From Pithys albifrons albifrons (taxonomy: Eukaryota; Chordata; Aves; Passeriformes; Thamnophilidae): a DNA stretch of 64,000 nucleotides. How positions within the stretch are numbered: the stretch's first letter is position 1; every line of letters starts with the position of its first letter. The position numbers were made by a program, and so were the translations under genes. The notes under the pieces were generated by a model. It was not told where the DNA came from and did no database searches. It saw nothing but the letters and a program-made list of their open reading frames with translations. Shown piece after piece: positions 19,301 to 32,035 of the stretch. The stretch is from NCBI RefSeq assembly GCF_047495875.1, contig NC_092460.1:5446520-5510519 (forward strand). The letters run 5' to 3'.

Positions 19301-22300
19301 TTCTTCCTTGGTAATTTCCTGGTGCCCAGTCACTGTAAAGATTTGACAATTGAAATTCAAATTCCAAGCCCTTCTGACGGGATGCACAGATTGCAGGAGC
19401 AGACCCGTGCTGAACACACCTTAGATCTCTGCTGCAATGTGAACATTGTGATCCCTCTGAGCAACCTTGACAGAACAATCTCCTATTCCCCATGGTTCCT
19501 CAGCAGCTTCTCCTCTCTCCCCAGCACTCAAGCTCCTCAGGCTGAGGCTCCCCAGCTCATTCGGCACATGGGGGTGACTCCAGGATGCAATGGCAACACA
19601 AGCAATAAATAAGAGCAACAAATCCAAAGTTCCCATCAGAGGGTTCTCCATCTCCTGTGTCCATTAGAAACTCATTTGCTGGTGCACTCACCCAGAAGCC
19701 AACACAAAGGACATGCAAACACAACTCACGCAAGCTTAAATATTCACATGAATATTCATAGCAATGGGATTTTTTCCATTTGTGGGGGAGAGGTGTGTGT
19801 GTGGCCATTTAAGCATTCACTGCCTGGACCACCACCAGATGCTCTGATATTCTGTAGGGTAGGTTAGCTGGTCCTAGTGCTTGGACACCTCTGGCATTGC
19901 ACTCAGCTGTCCTCACAGCTCCTATGCCTCTGCTACCTACTTCACCCTCCAGCTTGGCAGAGTGGGGCCATGGAAAAATGGAGGAAACATTGAAATGAGA
20001 TATGCAAAAGAAGGTTTTTAAGGACTTAAAACGTGTTTTGCATGAAAGAGCCCAAGATGTGATGGCTAATAGTGCCCTTGCTGAAAACCCTTTGACATTG
20101 GGGTAGCTCTGCTTGAAGCTCTTCCATAGGAATCCAGTGTCATGTTGCAGTTATAAGTGCTCCTGCCCTTCTCCAAATTAGGCATTTCTGGTCCTAAATT
20201 GTTCTTTCTTTTATGAATAAGACTTCTGTTTCTGCAATGCCTAAAATAGCTCCTTTCACAACAGCTTTTCCTTTGCCCTCTCCCAGATTTCCCATCGCGG
20301 CTTCCTAAACCAAAGCAGCTCCACAGTATTTGTAGTGCAAGTTCTCTTGTAGCCTGGAGTTCCATGTGCTGTGTCATTTGATGTGTCTGCATCCTCATGT
20401 GTGTGGGCTGGAGTATTTAGTTGTGATTTACAGAGTAGACTGCATGAGGTTTAGAAACCTGGTGATCCAAATGCTTGAGATTTGGAGTGCTGGGAATTGC
20501 AGGGGCAATCCCTACTTCACAAGAAATGGCACAGATAGGATTTTCAGGGCTTCCTGGGATGATACACAACAGCATACCCCAGCATTCCCCTTTCCCTTGC
20601 AGTGTAGGGGGCAGAAGTTCTAGTCAGCTTCTAAATCACCACTTCTGAGGCAACCCAAATGCTGCTATCTTACCCCAAAGTGTTGCGTTATCAGCTACAG
20701 CCTCCCAGGAGCTGGTTGACAAGCAGCCTGCAGCAGGGTGACACTGGGGGGCCACGGGAGGAGACCTGGCAATGAATCAGAGATAGTCCCTGGTGACAAA
20801 TGTGAGGATGTAAAGAACACCTTTACTATCTGCAGAGTGAAGTGAGAAGGAAGAGCAGGGACTTGTATCACTGCAGCTGTGTGCTAAATGAATTACAGGA
20901 GAGAGTGAGCGAATAGCATTGGAATTAAACAGCTTTAAGATAAGATGAAAAGTGGCAGCTGAGCCATGAAGGCAGGGTGGAAGTGGAAGGGTGTTCACAT
21001 GATGCTAACAAAGCTTGAGGGATACTGAGAGGAGGGTTCCTCAATGCCATGAGAACATGCTATGTGGAGAGGAAAGACAGCAGCTCAGCTGTGGCCATAC
21101 TGGGGATTCCTGCAGGAATGCTTTCCAAGGAGAAACAGGAGAAACAGGGAGATGCTCCTCTGACATAAGGGAGTGTGACTCTAATATTTTTAGAGGAGCT
21201 GTGCCATAAGACCGAGACTGATGACACTGAGCCTCTGTCAGCACTGGTGCAGGAGGTGGGAGATGCTGCAGCTCAGTGACAGCAAGTTCCCAGCACAGGC
21301 AGGGACATTAGTTTGGATCAAGTTGTGAGAAGTATGGAAATACTAACCTGCTTCAGTCTGAAAAATATCCTAGCACAGCTGGATGGCACAACTGTCCTGG
21401 CAGTTGCCTTGAAGGTATCGAGGGGGACTGGCCTGCCTGGCATCAGCATAAAAGGCAATAAAAAAGGTAATGTATTGGACCGCGTTGTGCTGATCTCTTT
21501 ATATTGTCACTGTGGGCCATCAGCTGTCAACAAATGAAAATCTTACTGAACAACGTATTTGAGGTGTTTTGATTTATGGATAGAACAGCCAACAGCACTG
21601 AAAAAAACCCTTCTGTCTCAAAATTAGAATACTGTGTCCAAGGAAGCAAAATGCTTGAAGGCCATAATAACTATTCCAAACCTTCCAGTTTGAGCTTAGC
21701 ACTTATTTATTTCAGAAGGGAATGGAGGGCTAAGAGAGCAAATCTACTAAGGACAGGGTACTGCATGGGTTAATTTTGCATAGAGGGGCAAGTGGAGGGT
21801 GGAGGAGATACACAGGCCTGGAAATAATTGGGAGTGGACATCCCTTGGGACCCCAGGGGTTAAGGCAGGAGCGGGTGCTGGGACCTGTGCTGACATCTGA
21901 ACACTAAGTGAAAAATCACCTCTTGTAGAACCTGGGCAGAGGCTGGGGGAGCTCAGCTGTGCAAACCAATTTAAGCTCAATCAGTCTGTAAGAAACGGAG
22001 AGATAAATCAACACAATAAAATACGATGCAGCAAACATGGGAGCTGTTGTGGCACTTGATTGTTTGGCATATTGGGTTCTGCTGGCACTCCTGGAGCCAG
22101 TGAGGATGTGCAATACAAGGACCTGTAAAGAATGGCTCCCAGAAATGGAAAACACTGAATGACCAGATGAATATGTCCCACATTAAATCTTTCCATACTG
22201 TCTTAAATGAGGCAAGAAGTAACTTTTCCCTGCACAGAATTATTTACAGCACTGTTGTGCCATTTGACAGTGTAGTTTCCACTCTGCTGGCCCCTATCAG

Positions 22301-22471
22301 AATGTCCCAGGTGCATCAGAAATGGAAAAACAAGGACCCTCACCTTACAACAAATACACCACTGGCCTGTGGTAGGACAGGAAATTAAAGAATTCACTTG
22401 TCATCTTCCAAGTGTGACACGACCTCTGCATCATAGCAAGAAATCTACCCCATAAGGTTAAATCACTACTT

Positions 22472-22504
22472 ATCTGCTTAATGTCAATCAGACATTAAGC
22501 AGAT
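22472..22504. repeat. Perfect inverted repeat, 14-bp arms, 5-bp loop
   Basis: ATCTGCTTAATGTC (22472-22485) and its exact reverse complement (22491-22504) flank AATCA. A second, overlapping pairing GTCAATC/GATTGAC (22483-22489 with 22502-22508) is also possible, so the site could switch between two folds. It is too short for a usual microRNA precursor. It may be the trace of a template-switch event, a tiny palindromic element, or chance. Confidence 0.85.
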
Positions 22505-22605
22505 TGACTGGGAGACTCAATTTATTTATTTTAAAATGGGAACCCAAACAACTTAATACCTCTTTCTTGACTTAATCTGCTGGCAGGCTGGGTATCCAAT
22601 TTATT

Positions 22606-22655
22606 GTGTTTGTTTGTTTATTTATGCATTTGTTTGTTTGTTTGTTTGTTTATTT
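22606..22655. repeat. (GTTT)n microsatellite
   Basis: Repeats of TTTG, interrupted by TTTATGCATT and ending in TTTATTTC. A simple tetranucleotide repeat, likely length-variable. Confidence 0.9.
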
Positions 22656-25600
22656 CTGCCTCTTTTTGCTTCCTGGTGCCTATTGGTTTCTTTAGGAGAG
22701 CAAGTTCTGTAACTGGGCTGTCGTGGAAATGGATGAAACCCACACAGAGATTATCCTTCCTCTATAACCATCTGCATTGGCTGCCCTGACTTCAGCAGCA
22801 ATTTTTAAGCATAGGCTCTCCTGGATTATCCGCATGGTCTGGTGAATACAAATCAACTTGCAGTTAAGATCAAGATACAATAATTTCCATATCTGGATTA
22901 TTAACAGAAAAAAGTAGGGAAGTGGCACACAAGTTGCAAGGTTAGTCAGCAATTTGAATAAATGACTATGTGTGAAAAGCACTGGATTTGGGAACCTTTT
23001 CTGGTTTAAGAAAGCAGAAAATGTAGATCTAAGATAACATTCATTAAACACAAACCAAACTATTCTAATCCTTTCCCTTGAAATTGTCATCTTCTAAGCT
23101 AAGCATACCTAAGAAATAAAGCTGATCTAATGCAACTGTCCCCCTGAAATGAAGGGCAGTGAGTTGTCACCTCACTTTTAGTCTTTTGATCCAGGTTTGC
23201 TACTAGTTTAGTACAGATAAAGGAGGCTAAAGAGGAACCAGCAAGGAACTGATGACACTTTAATCACTGTGGTGATTATCAGGTGGTAATTAAAGGCTTG
23301 CTGCTGTGAGATGCTGTGCAATTTCTGTACGTTCCCAGACAAGTTTTTTCCTGGTAGTGGCTAATTTCTGAATTTGCAGGGTGGGATTTACAAAAGCAGG
23401 TGTAGAGGCTCAGGTAACTTTAGTTTTAATGAGGCAGAGGCTTGTGGATAATTTCTGAGAGTCCTGACCTACTGTGTTCTAAACAGAGATTTTGTTTGTT
23501 TATACAGTATAAACAAGCATAAATGCTGCTCCTCTTCCAGGTATAAAAGTCGATCAAAATCAGCCTTCTGTGCTAACCTGCATGAGCCACAGCTTTAAAC
23601 ACTATTCCCACATGCAAGAAGAGAAGGAGGCTAACTCTGACTCAAGTAGTCTCATTGCGAGGCCTCCCTACTTTGTGAAGTACTTACACTGCCCTCAAAT
23701 TAGAGGTTAAAAATCAGAGCTTTTTTTAAGATTTTTTCCTGATTCAGCCTCCTGTCCCTCTTGCCTTTCCCATACACAGACACCTTCTGTATTATCTAAA
23801 TTCTCCCTGCCAAGCCCTTTTCTGACTTCTGTAAACCTGCTGGAAGTGCAGATGCCTACACTGTCATGTAATGGAGATGAGGACTTGCAGGAAGTGCAGA
23901 CTTTATTCTGATCGTGCAATAAGCTTTAAAATCACTGTATGAAGTTGGTCAGAACTAGTTTGAAAAGGTCTCTGACAGGGCCCCGAGGGCTCTAATTAAC
24001 CTCAGCTGTCCTGACCAACCTCACCCAGTGCTCCACCCATTCCCGTGGGCCCAGGAGCCTATTTAAACTCAGCCAGGGGGTTTTAGTCTTACCCTTAAGT
24101 CATGCTGGAGGAGCTTAGCCGTGCTTTGTTGTGTAACCTACCACAGAGACTGAATTCCCTGCTTGACCAGGAATCTGTATCTTCTATGAATTTGCTTCAT
24201 TGTCTATACTCCTACCTGAAGTTGAGCACCAGCTCTGGCCCTGCCTTGCTGAGATACTCAAGGGGTGAGCCTTGGTTGGGATCTGCCAGCTTTCTTTGCT
24301 TGCTGAAGTTCTCTTTTCCAAAGGTAAGATCACCTATACCATATTCTTCCATGATGAACCCTTTCCTAACCTGTTCTTTAAACCCTGTGGGGCATTTCTG
24401 TTACCGCTGTACTGCAGAAGGGAGATTTTGAGCATGTCTTGCTGGTTTAATGTCTGGAGAACTCGTGGAGTGCAGGTTATCTCATGGGTCGGGTAAGCTT
24501 TGTGCTTTCATTGTGTCTATATGGGTTGCATATGGTGGTATTGGAATCAGAGGGTAAAAATGCTGCTAAAGGGTGGCTATGGGGACCTTTACCATAGTAA
24601 TTTTTATTGCTTGTATTTGGTTTGGTTTTTTCGTGGGGGAACACTTAATCTATGGCTATATGTCATAGAATCATTCCCCTTTGAATCACAGCTGAGTTCC
24701 ATTCAGATAGATGTTTGTAGGCTCTGTCTCTTGATATATAGAGAGGCCAAGACTCCCTCTGAGTGTAATTGCACAGTTCACTCATTCACCAGAATTCATT
24801 TCAGAGTACCCATGAAGAGCACTCCAGAGGCTGGAAGCTCTAATGGAAGGTCAGCAAGCTCATTTTCAATGGCTCAGGGTCAGAGTCTGAGCTAGGTTGC
24901 ATTACTGAAAAGACAGAGCAAACCTCATGGGCTCAATGTCCTTATTCCTTTTGACACCAGCATAACAAAACCCTTTGGAGCAGTTTCAGCTCTTACGATC
25001 AAATAAACAGGATCCAACAAGCAAGACTCTGTTCATCAGTATTATGTCCATTGGCTCTGATAGTATTTTTAGCTGGTTAAATGTCGTTAGTGTTATGCTG
25101 TTTTCCATCTTAATGTGTCTGCCTAGGCTGGCTGGTGGAAAGGCAAAACAAAAAGACTTCACATAAAACCTCCATGTAGCCATCAAGATATGCCTGAGAC
25201 CTACCAGAGTAGTTGTCCTTCTGGTTTATGGCTGGAAAATATGCCCAGAGACAGAAGTGCCTGATAGAAGTTCAAATGTGCCTTCTATAGAAGAAAGTTA
25301 GCCTCAAGCTCTGGCTCTGATATAGGAGAACTGATATAAAGCAATTCTTTTTATGATGCATCAGGAAAAAAAATTGACAGCCCTTCCCTAGTGATCAAAC
25401 TAAATCACAGGACAACAAAGTGGTGGAGAACAGGCATGGGCACATTGTAAAATATTCAGTAGAAAGAGAAACTGATAGGTAAAGTGCTAAGAGCATAAAT
25501 AGCACCTTGCAAGCAGCTTTCTCCCCTGCATCCCAGAACTAACTGTGGGTGTCCTTGCATCTTGCACTGCCCACCCATGAGTGCTGAGCCTCCAGCAAAC

Positions 25601-26934
25601 CCACAGTTTGCTGGACTGATAAAAGAGCCCACCAGACCCTCTTTTTATGATCTTTATGTACTGGCATAGTCCATAGTGACCACAGTGAGTCTGATTGATG
25701 TTTGGGTCTCAGCTTAGCAAGGAATGAAAAGGAAAGTAAGTAAAGTTCTGGAGGTATTTTGGGCTTGAGACACACAGAGGATGTCTGTGCATGAGGATGG
25801 ATTTGTGAGGCGGGCTGGGACTCAGCAGTGTAGCTTTCTGCTGGTCAGCCATTTCTCCCTTTCTGACCCCTGGCCATTTCCATTTATAAAAAATAAGGGA
25901 TGCTGCCAATACTAATCTTAGTAATGCACCTTTGGATCTCCTGAGGAGACAATGAGTGGTGATTTTTTTAATACATGGCAATGTCTCTAGATCCCTTTGG
26001 TACTAGAAGGACAGATTTTAATTGTTTGGGTAATGTTTTGTATGTGGGAGATGGAGACAACTTGAATCTTTAGGGGCTAATATAACTCCAGGAACAAACT
26101 GGGGAATGGTTTTATAAGTGATTAAAAAAGTAATGAATGCTTCAAATAATTCTGAGTGTACAAGTTTATCGGGAATATGACTGTAAAATCTTTCTGCAGT
26201 TTCTGATTAGACATAAATACATAGAAATGCAGAGAAATTCTCAAAGCAGAGTATCCTCTAGCATAACTGGTGCTGCAGATGTAGGAAGGGTTTTTCTAAA
26301 AGACACATTCTTGCTCAGCAGTGCTCAGGAGACCTGCAGTAATTCCTGGATGCAATGCTGTGGTGGGTGGAGTGCAGGGCGTTTGGAATGAACGGCTGTA
26401 AGGAGCCACTTTGCCCTTTGTAATCTGCCTTTAATTCTATGGAAACAGGAATAGGAACAGTGAATAATGAAGTGGGAGAAATGCAAGAAAAGCCCAATAG
26501 ATTGTGCTATCAGTCATCAGTATAAGCATCATTTATGTGAGAACAGTTTTGGTGATAACTGGAGTAACACCCATGGCTCCAGCTTGCTTTCTCCTGTTAT
26601 TATTGAGCAAGGGTAAAGGAAAGGACTGTGAGAGCATGTGTAGGACCTGGGTGTGTTTCTCATCCTGCTGTTATCCTGCAGAATTGCCTCTTGTTTAGGA
26701 ACACTGGAAAAATTAGGGGCTGAGAAACCTGAACTTTGAAAAATTCTTTGGCTCCTTCTGCAGAGTTTATCTGCAGTCTCTGAGCTCAGCTATTCTCATT
26801 TCTGTGTGTAGGAGACGAGATCTCATTTGCAATACAAACAGGCAATACTGAGAGATGGAACGGGTTATTGCAAGCTGAAAGAATGGAGGTGCAGGGTGAT
26901 GGCATGGATAAAACTTGGGTTCACTTAACTAGTT

Positions 26935-27058
26935 ATCATAGAATGGTTTGGGTTGCAAGGGACCTTAAAGATCATCCAGTTCCAACCCCCTGCCATGGGC
27001 AGGGACACCATTCACTAGACCAGATTTCTCAGAGCTCCAGTCAGCTAGGTCTTGAATT
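26935..27058 (-). mobile_element. CR1 LINE tail
   Basis: Opens ATCATAGAATGGTTTGGG and continues through the conserved 'ccaaccccctgccatggg' and 'agggacacc' blocks before decaying after about 27040. It is the reverse complement of the avian CR1 3' end, so the copy is on the minus strand, about 120 bases long and without coding capacity. Confidence 0.9.
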
Positions 27059-30000
27059 TTTAGGCCCTTAAATTTGGGTGAAGGACAAGAAAAGATCACC
27101 ACAAGTCTTTCTATAACATAAGGAGACTAAAACTGGCACTGGGACATGAGATGTGTCAGACTTGTAGGAAAGAGCAAATTATCAGGACTGATGGTGCTTA
27201 CAGTCATTACCATTTCTAATTGCCTTTATAGTATTTCAGAATATCTGTAACAGGTACACATTTAAATAGAAAATGAAGAATATGCAGTGATATTTAAGAG
27301 GTTTACTGTTGTATGTAATTACCAACCTTTTTTTTGCCCATGTTTAATTAACATTGTATTCATACAGTTTAGAACCTTAGAATGACAACAGTGTATCTAA
27401 ATTTAAGGCAAGGGATAAATGAAAAGAGATTTGGCATCTTGCAAGTTTGATCAAACAGCTTTTTAAAGTACCAAGAGGAAGCAATTAGGAAAATGTAGTT
27501 CATTATTTTGGACAATAAGCAAGAAGTTACACCTGAAAACAAGAAGAGTTATGTCATGGTGCAGATATAGATGAAGACACTTCAGTCCTGCCAGGCTTTG
27601 TAAAACGTGTTGCTCACATCAGGAGTGCACTGGTGCCCTCGAGATACCCCAGGAGCCCCAGTGAAAGCTGAGATTAACCATGTACAAATGTGTTTGCTGA
27701 ACTTGGACCTTGGATTTGAATTCTGACATCTAAAGTTGGCTTTGTAAGGATTTTCTCAGGATGCAGGGCTGCTGGTGTATTTTTATAAAGACACTGTGTG
27801 TGCTTTGGCAGTTAAGGTAAATGACATCATTTTACTCTATCTTTCTGCATTTTATTTACCTCATTTCCTTTTCTAAAAATATAGAGAAATTGACTACTCA
27901 GTGTTATGAATCTGAAAACAGACAGAGAAAAGCCAGCAACCCCTTGTCTTCCACTTCTTTATTTAAACCACATCAGCCACATCACACCACAAAAATAGAC
28001 AGTGCTTGCAAAAGTTCTCGATGAGGAACAGACCCCTGGATACTTTGGAGAAGCAAAATAAGGAAGGATGGGAGGGGAAGGGTTATGGGGAAGGGTTGTG
28101 CTCAGGAGTGACCAGGCTGTCAGCCTCACCAAGCTCTGTAGCAAACTGAGGCTCTTCCCTGTCCTGGAGGCTCCAGTCCTCTTTGGGGAAAAAAAATTAA
28201 AAATCAGTTTGCACAAGTGGAATGTGTGGAGCAAAGACTTTGCTGTCCTGCTCAGCACACCTGTTCTGAAAGGGGAAAAACATCTTAGATGGGAGCATCC
28301 AAATTGTTTTTCAGGATTAAGCTGCTTTTAGAATCTGCATGTTCTGGTTTAGATTTGTAACACAACAGGTGATTGTGGTATTTCTGGAGCTTCTGTGAGG
28401 TGGCTATGGGAATCTGGAGCTGACTATAGTCTGCCTTGAATTTTTCTAGCATATTGTGCCTATACTGTAAAGACTGATGCATGTATTTGAAATGTCACCG
28501 CTTGTTTGCGAGGTGAATGTGGATCACATCCAAGCTGTTTGCTATCATTGTCTTCTGGAGGTTCCTGCTCCACCACAGGTGTACAGCTCCAGCATGTGAG
28601 TGCTCATTTCAGCATTGGGATAAAATCAGCCAACTTAGCTGAAATCAGCAACAGAGGCTTTTGGAGCTAAGGAGGATGACTTTGCATGAGAATATATTCT
28701 GATTTTTTTCAGCTGGGTTTCAAGGAAGGACCTCCAGTCATGGAAAGTGGTTTATTGCTGGAGTGATTATCCTTTTTTGCAGCTCTAGGAGAACCTGTAA
28801 GAGGATTTTTGGTAAACAGCAGCATTTCCCCTTCCATCTCCCCAAAATTAGGTACCTGCTTCTAGCACCTCCTGCGTGAATATTGGCTGTGCAGAGGGCA
28901 GGAAATCCAGCAAGTCTGTGCCTCACCATTCCTCAAGTGATTCCTCATTTTAGGATCTGTATATGTCAGTGCCAAACTACAGAAACGGCTTGTCTTTGCT
29001 GGAGTCTCCCAGAAGAGTGCTGTGATGCTTTAGACTCACTGCCCATTTAGCCTGGCATTGCACTGTTCATCCTAAATAATAAATGATACCCACTCTGGCA
29101 GTTTGTACAGATTAGCAGCAGTGGAAGATGTCAGCGGAGAGGCAAAGTACCTTTTAAAACATTAATATTCCTTCCTTGCTATAAAGGGATTTTGGAAAGA
29201 GCTGTGGACAGAGCTGGGCCTACCTTTCACATAAGGAAAGTTGCATGAATTCAAGCTGTTTTTCCCAATCTGACTCTCACATCCACAGCCTTTAGAGATT
29301 TGCTTAAGAAGTTGATATCAAAAAAAAAGCTAAAATGCAGGGGTTTTGTTTCAGATTGCAAACCCTTAGGAAATAGATATGTTGACTAATTGTGCTGCAA
29401 TGTGTTTAATCACTGCAAGTTTGAACTGTGTAAATAGCTGGTGGCCAAGTAAGGCAAGAGTACTTTCTTGTTAAGTCTTACTTTGAGTTCTGCTCCCCAT
29501 CATTGACTACAAGTGAAATTTCTCACCAAGCCTGAGGTATTTTATTGTTAGCTGTAGTTGAATGTGAGAGACACTCTTTGTGGCTTGTTGTGAGATCCCA
29601 GGCAAACCAAATCTTCAGGTTCCTCTCTCTCTCTGTCCTTCATTTCTCTGGCCTCTCTGCTGAAGAGGCCAAGAGGTGGTGTGTATTTGTCAGGAGTCTA
29701 CCACAGTGGGATCCTGGTGTGGGCTAGTGTTTCAGGATGAAGGGCAAAGCCAGCAGAGGTTACTCAGCTGAAGAATTTTGCTCTGCATCCCCTCGTCAAT
29801 CACACTGGAAGGTGGTCTTTGCTGTTGTGTGATTCCATCACTCATTTTCTGTACATACTTTGCTCAGGTGCAGTTGCAGTATTTTCTGCAAGCTCTTGAT
29901 TTTATTATAATACAGCTATAAACCAGATAAAGAGCATTTATTTCAGCCACTATAAATATTGTCTGACCTTTTCTGCTCAGAGGAAGCTCACTCTGCCTCT

Positions 30001-31459
30001 AGACTTTGATTTAGGATTATTTGTGGAAGGCAAATGGATGCATACATCACATCAAAATATCTGTCAGTGTAATTTCCTCTAATGAAGTATTACATGCAGG
30101 AAGGAGGGTATGGTTGAAGTAGTAGGTAGTGATGGAATTTCTTGTGCTATAGAACAATCTTTTTAGGGATATTGCATAGTAGTTGTTCATCTCTTGCAGT
30201 ACAGAGCCCTCTGGGAGTTGGTGGCTGATGGTGGCTGGATATCAGGCAGGGATGAGACTACTGATCCAGTGGTGTATATATAGCTGAAATTATCAGTTGG
30301 GTATTTCTGGGGAGTAGATAACCTTTCCATCATGTGAATGTCCTGGAAACTTCAGAGTACAGTAGGCAGAAAGGATCTCCAATATGCAAAATACACAGGA
30401 AGAAGTTTGGGGGGGGTGATGTACAAGACTCAATGACTTGAAGTTGCTCTTTGATTGTGCTTGACTTGTGTAAACTTGGAGCAGAAGAGGCAAATGTTGC
30501 CACCTTCCTGGCAGTGGGAAACATCTGGGAGCATGTCAGTCCCCAAATCACAACCCCAGAGGAACTTAAAGTAAGGAAACCCTCAAAAAGTCAGATGGCA
30601 TGGGGGCCCCTCAGGTGCAAGCAGAAATGAGGAAGGAGAGGCAAGAGAAAGAGCATTATTAGCATGATTGATGCAGAAAGTACTAGGAGAGCATGAAGAG
30701 ATCATTGCTAAAATGGCATGGGTGAGATATAGCTCAGGAATGCTGTGCCACTGTGGATGGAGATGAATGCAAAGTACGTGAGAAAGTCAAGCTGTGTTTA
30801 TTGCTCTGCTTTCAGAAAAGCACCGGGTAGTCTGCTACTGCAGTCTGTAGATGTGATAAATAGGAGGACCTGGTATTGCTGGGGCTAATAAGCATGATTT
30901 GATATAATTCTAAGGGGAAAAAAGTCTTCATTTTCCTGGGAGGCTTTTGTAAGTTTCTTAATTTTGGTTAAGTGAATGAACAAAGATTTGTGTGATTTTT
31001 TTCAAAAATAACATGATACCTGTTCATTGTGAACTATTAGAGTGAATTTCTTCACTAACACAAGTGCTGTTTTAGCTGCAGTGATTTGTTTTGTGGAATA
31101 TACAGGACTTGCTCTGCTGCTGCTTACTGCAAACGGCAAGCCTGTTTTCTAGCACCGCTTGCCAGCACCTCCAGTTTGTCTGACACCCCCCAAACAATAG
31201 CCAGCCTGCGATTCATTACTTTAGGCAGCTCATTTCCATATGGTAATTAGAAGCCTGTTTGTAATATACCAGCATGGGTATTCCTGAACTCATCTTATTG
31301 TTCTGTTTCACATCGCGAGGATGACAAAGGGTCCTTATGAACAGAGGTAGCTGGGTTTAGGCAGATCCAGCCCCTTCCCATTGCCCTGGAGAAATCACCA
31401 TCCATCACCTCAGAGGAGATGACACACGTCTTGTTTCGGTATTGTGGGCTGCAGTTGGG
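27059..31459. other. Non-coding stretch left of the CpG island
   Basis: No open frame over about 100 codons and no recognised repeat. AT-rich with some T runs. There is a run of eight G residues near 30410. It may be intergenic DNA upstream of the promoter in the island to the right. Confidence 0.55.
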
Positions 31460-31679
31460 AGTAAAACAAAGGCAGGGGAGGACCCGCAGCGGCTCAGGGG
31501 AAGCTTTCCCGGGGAATTGCCGGTGTTCACCACTCGTGTTTGTGGGGAGCGGGACTGGACCTGTCCGTCCCTGCTCCGGCTCCTGCTGAAGTTGAGGACC
31601 AGGTTGCTCTAAACTTGCCCGTGTCCCCTCTCCTGCTCGGGGAGGTGGCTGCGGCGCTCCGAGGGGTGAGACCGCGGGG

Positions 31680-31695
31680 ACACACACACACACAC
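31680..31695. repeat. (CA)n run inside the CpG island
   Basis: Seven or so CA units followed by GGACACGCGCG. A short dinucleotide repeat near the left part of the island. Confidence 0.8.
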
Positions 31696-31942
31696 GGACA
31701 CGCGCGATGTAAACACGATCCGAGCATCGATCGCCAGCGCTGCCGGGAGCGGCCGCGGATCTGTGGGTGCCCCCTAAGCCAGCGGGGGAGCGGGGTCCCC
31801 GCAGCCGGGGCGGAGCTGCCCCTCGCCCTCCCCCTGCTCGGGGGGCAGCGCTCGGAGGGAGCGGGGCCGGCGCTAAGCCCTGCCCCGCCGGGCGGGCGGT
31901 GCGGGGCCGGAGCCGCGGGGTGGATGCTCGGAGAGAGGCGGC

Positions 31943-31962
31943 GGGGACGGGGGCGGGCTGGG
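31943..31962 (+). other. G-quadruplex motif in the presumed first exon
   Basis: Four G-runs of 4, 5, 3 and 3 bases separated by AC, C and CT fit the G3+N1-7 rule. On the + strand this would lie in the 5' untranslated RNA, about 75 bases before the donor at 32036, where such folds can reduce translation or affect the promoter. Predicted from the motif only. Confidence 0.6.
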
Positions 31963-32035
31963 CTCCGCCGGCAGCCCCCTGCGCTCGGCGGGCGGCCGCC
32001 TCCCGGGCTGCCCGCACCGCGGAGCCCCCGCCAAG
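31960..32035 (+). other. Putative end of a non-coding first exon with splice donor
   Basis: GCCAAG|GTAAGG at 32035/32036 fits the donor consensus closely and sits inside the CpG island, as first exons commonly do. The exon's start is not determined; the left limit given is arbitrary. I see no convincing protein start, so it may be entirely 5' untranslated. The gene cannot be named because no coding exon was recognised within the 32 kb to the right, which fits a long first intron. A weaker second donor (GGGTGAGC) occurs near 32120. Confidence 0.4.

Larger units (their letters stand above)
16318..26934. other. Non-coding stretch right of the retroelement
   Basis: About 10.6 kb with no supportable gene. 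Open frames reach at most about 130 codons and resemble nothing I know. Visible items are a (GTTT)n microsatellite, a perfect 14-bp hairpin at 22472-22504, and a promoter-like patch near 23980-24100 with TATTTAA. The patch at 18425-18640 has homeodomain-like TTAATTA cores but no proof of function. Confidence 0.6.
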
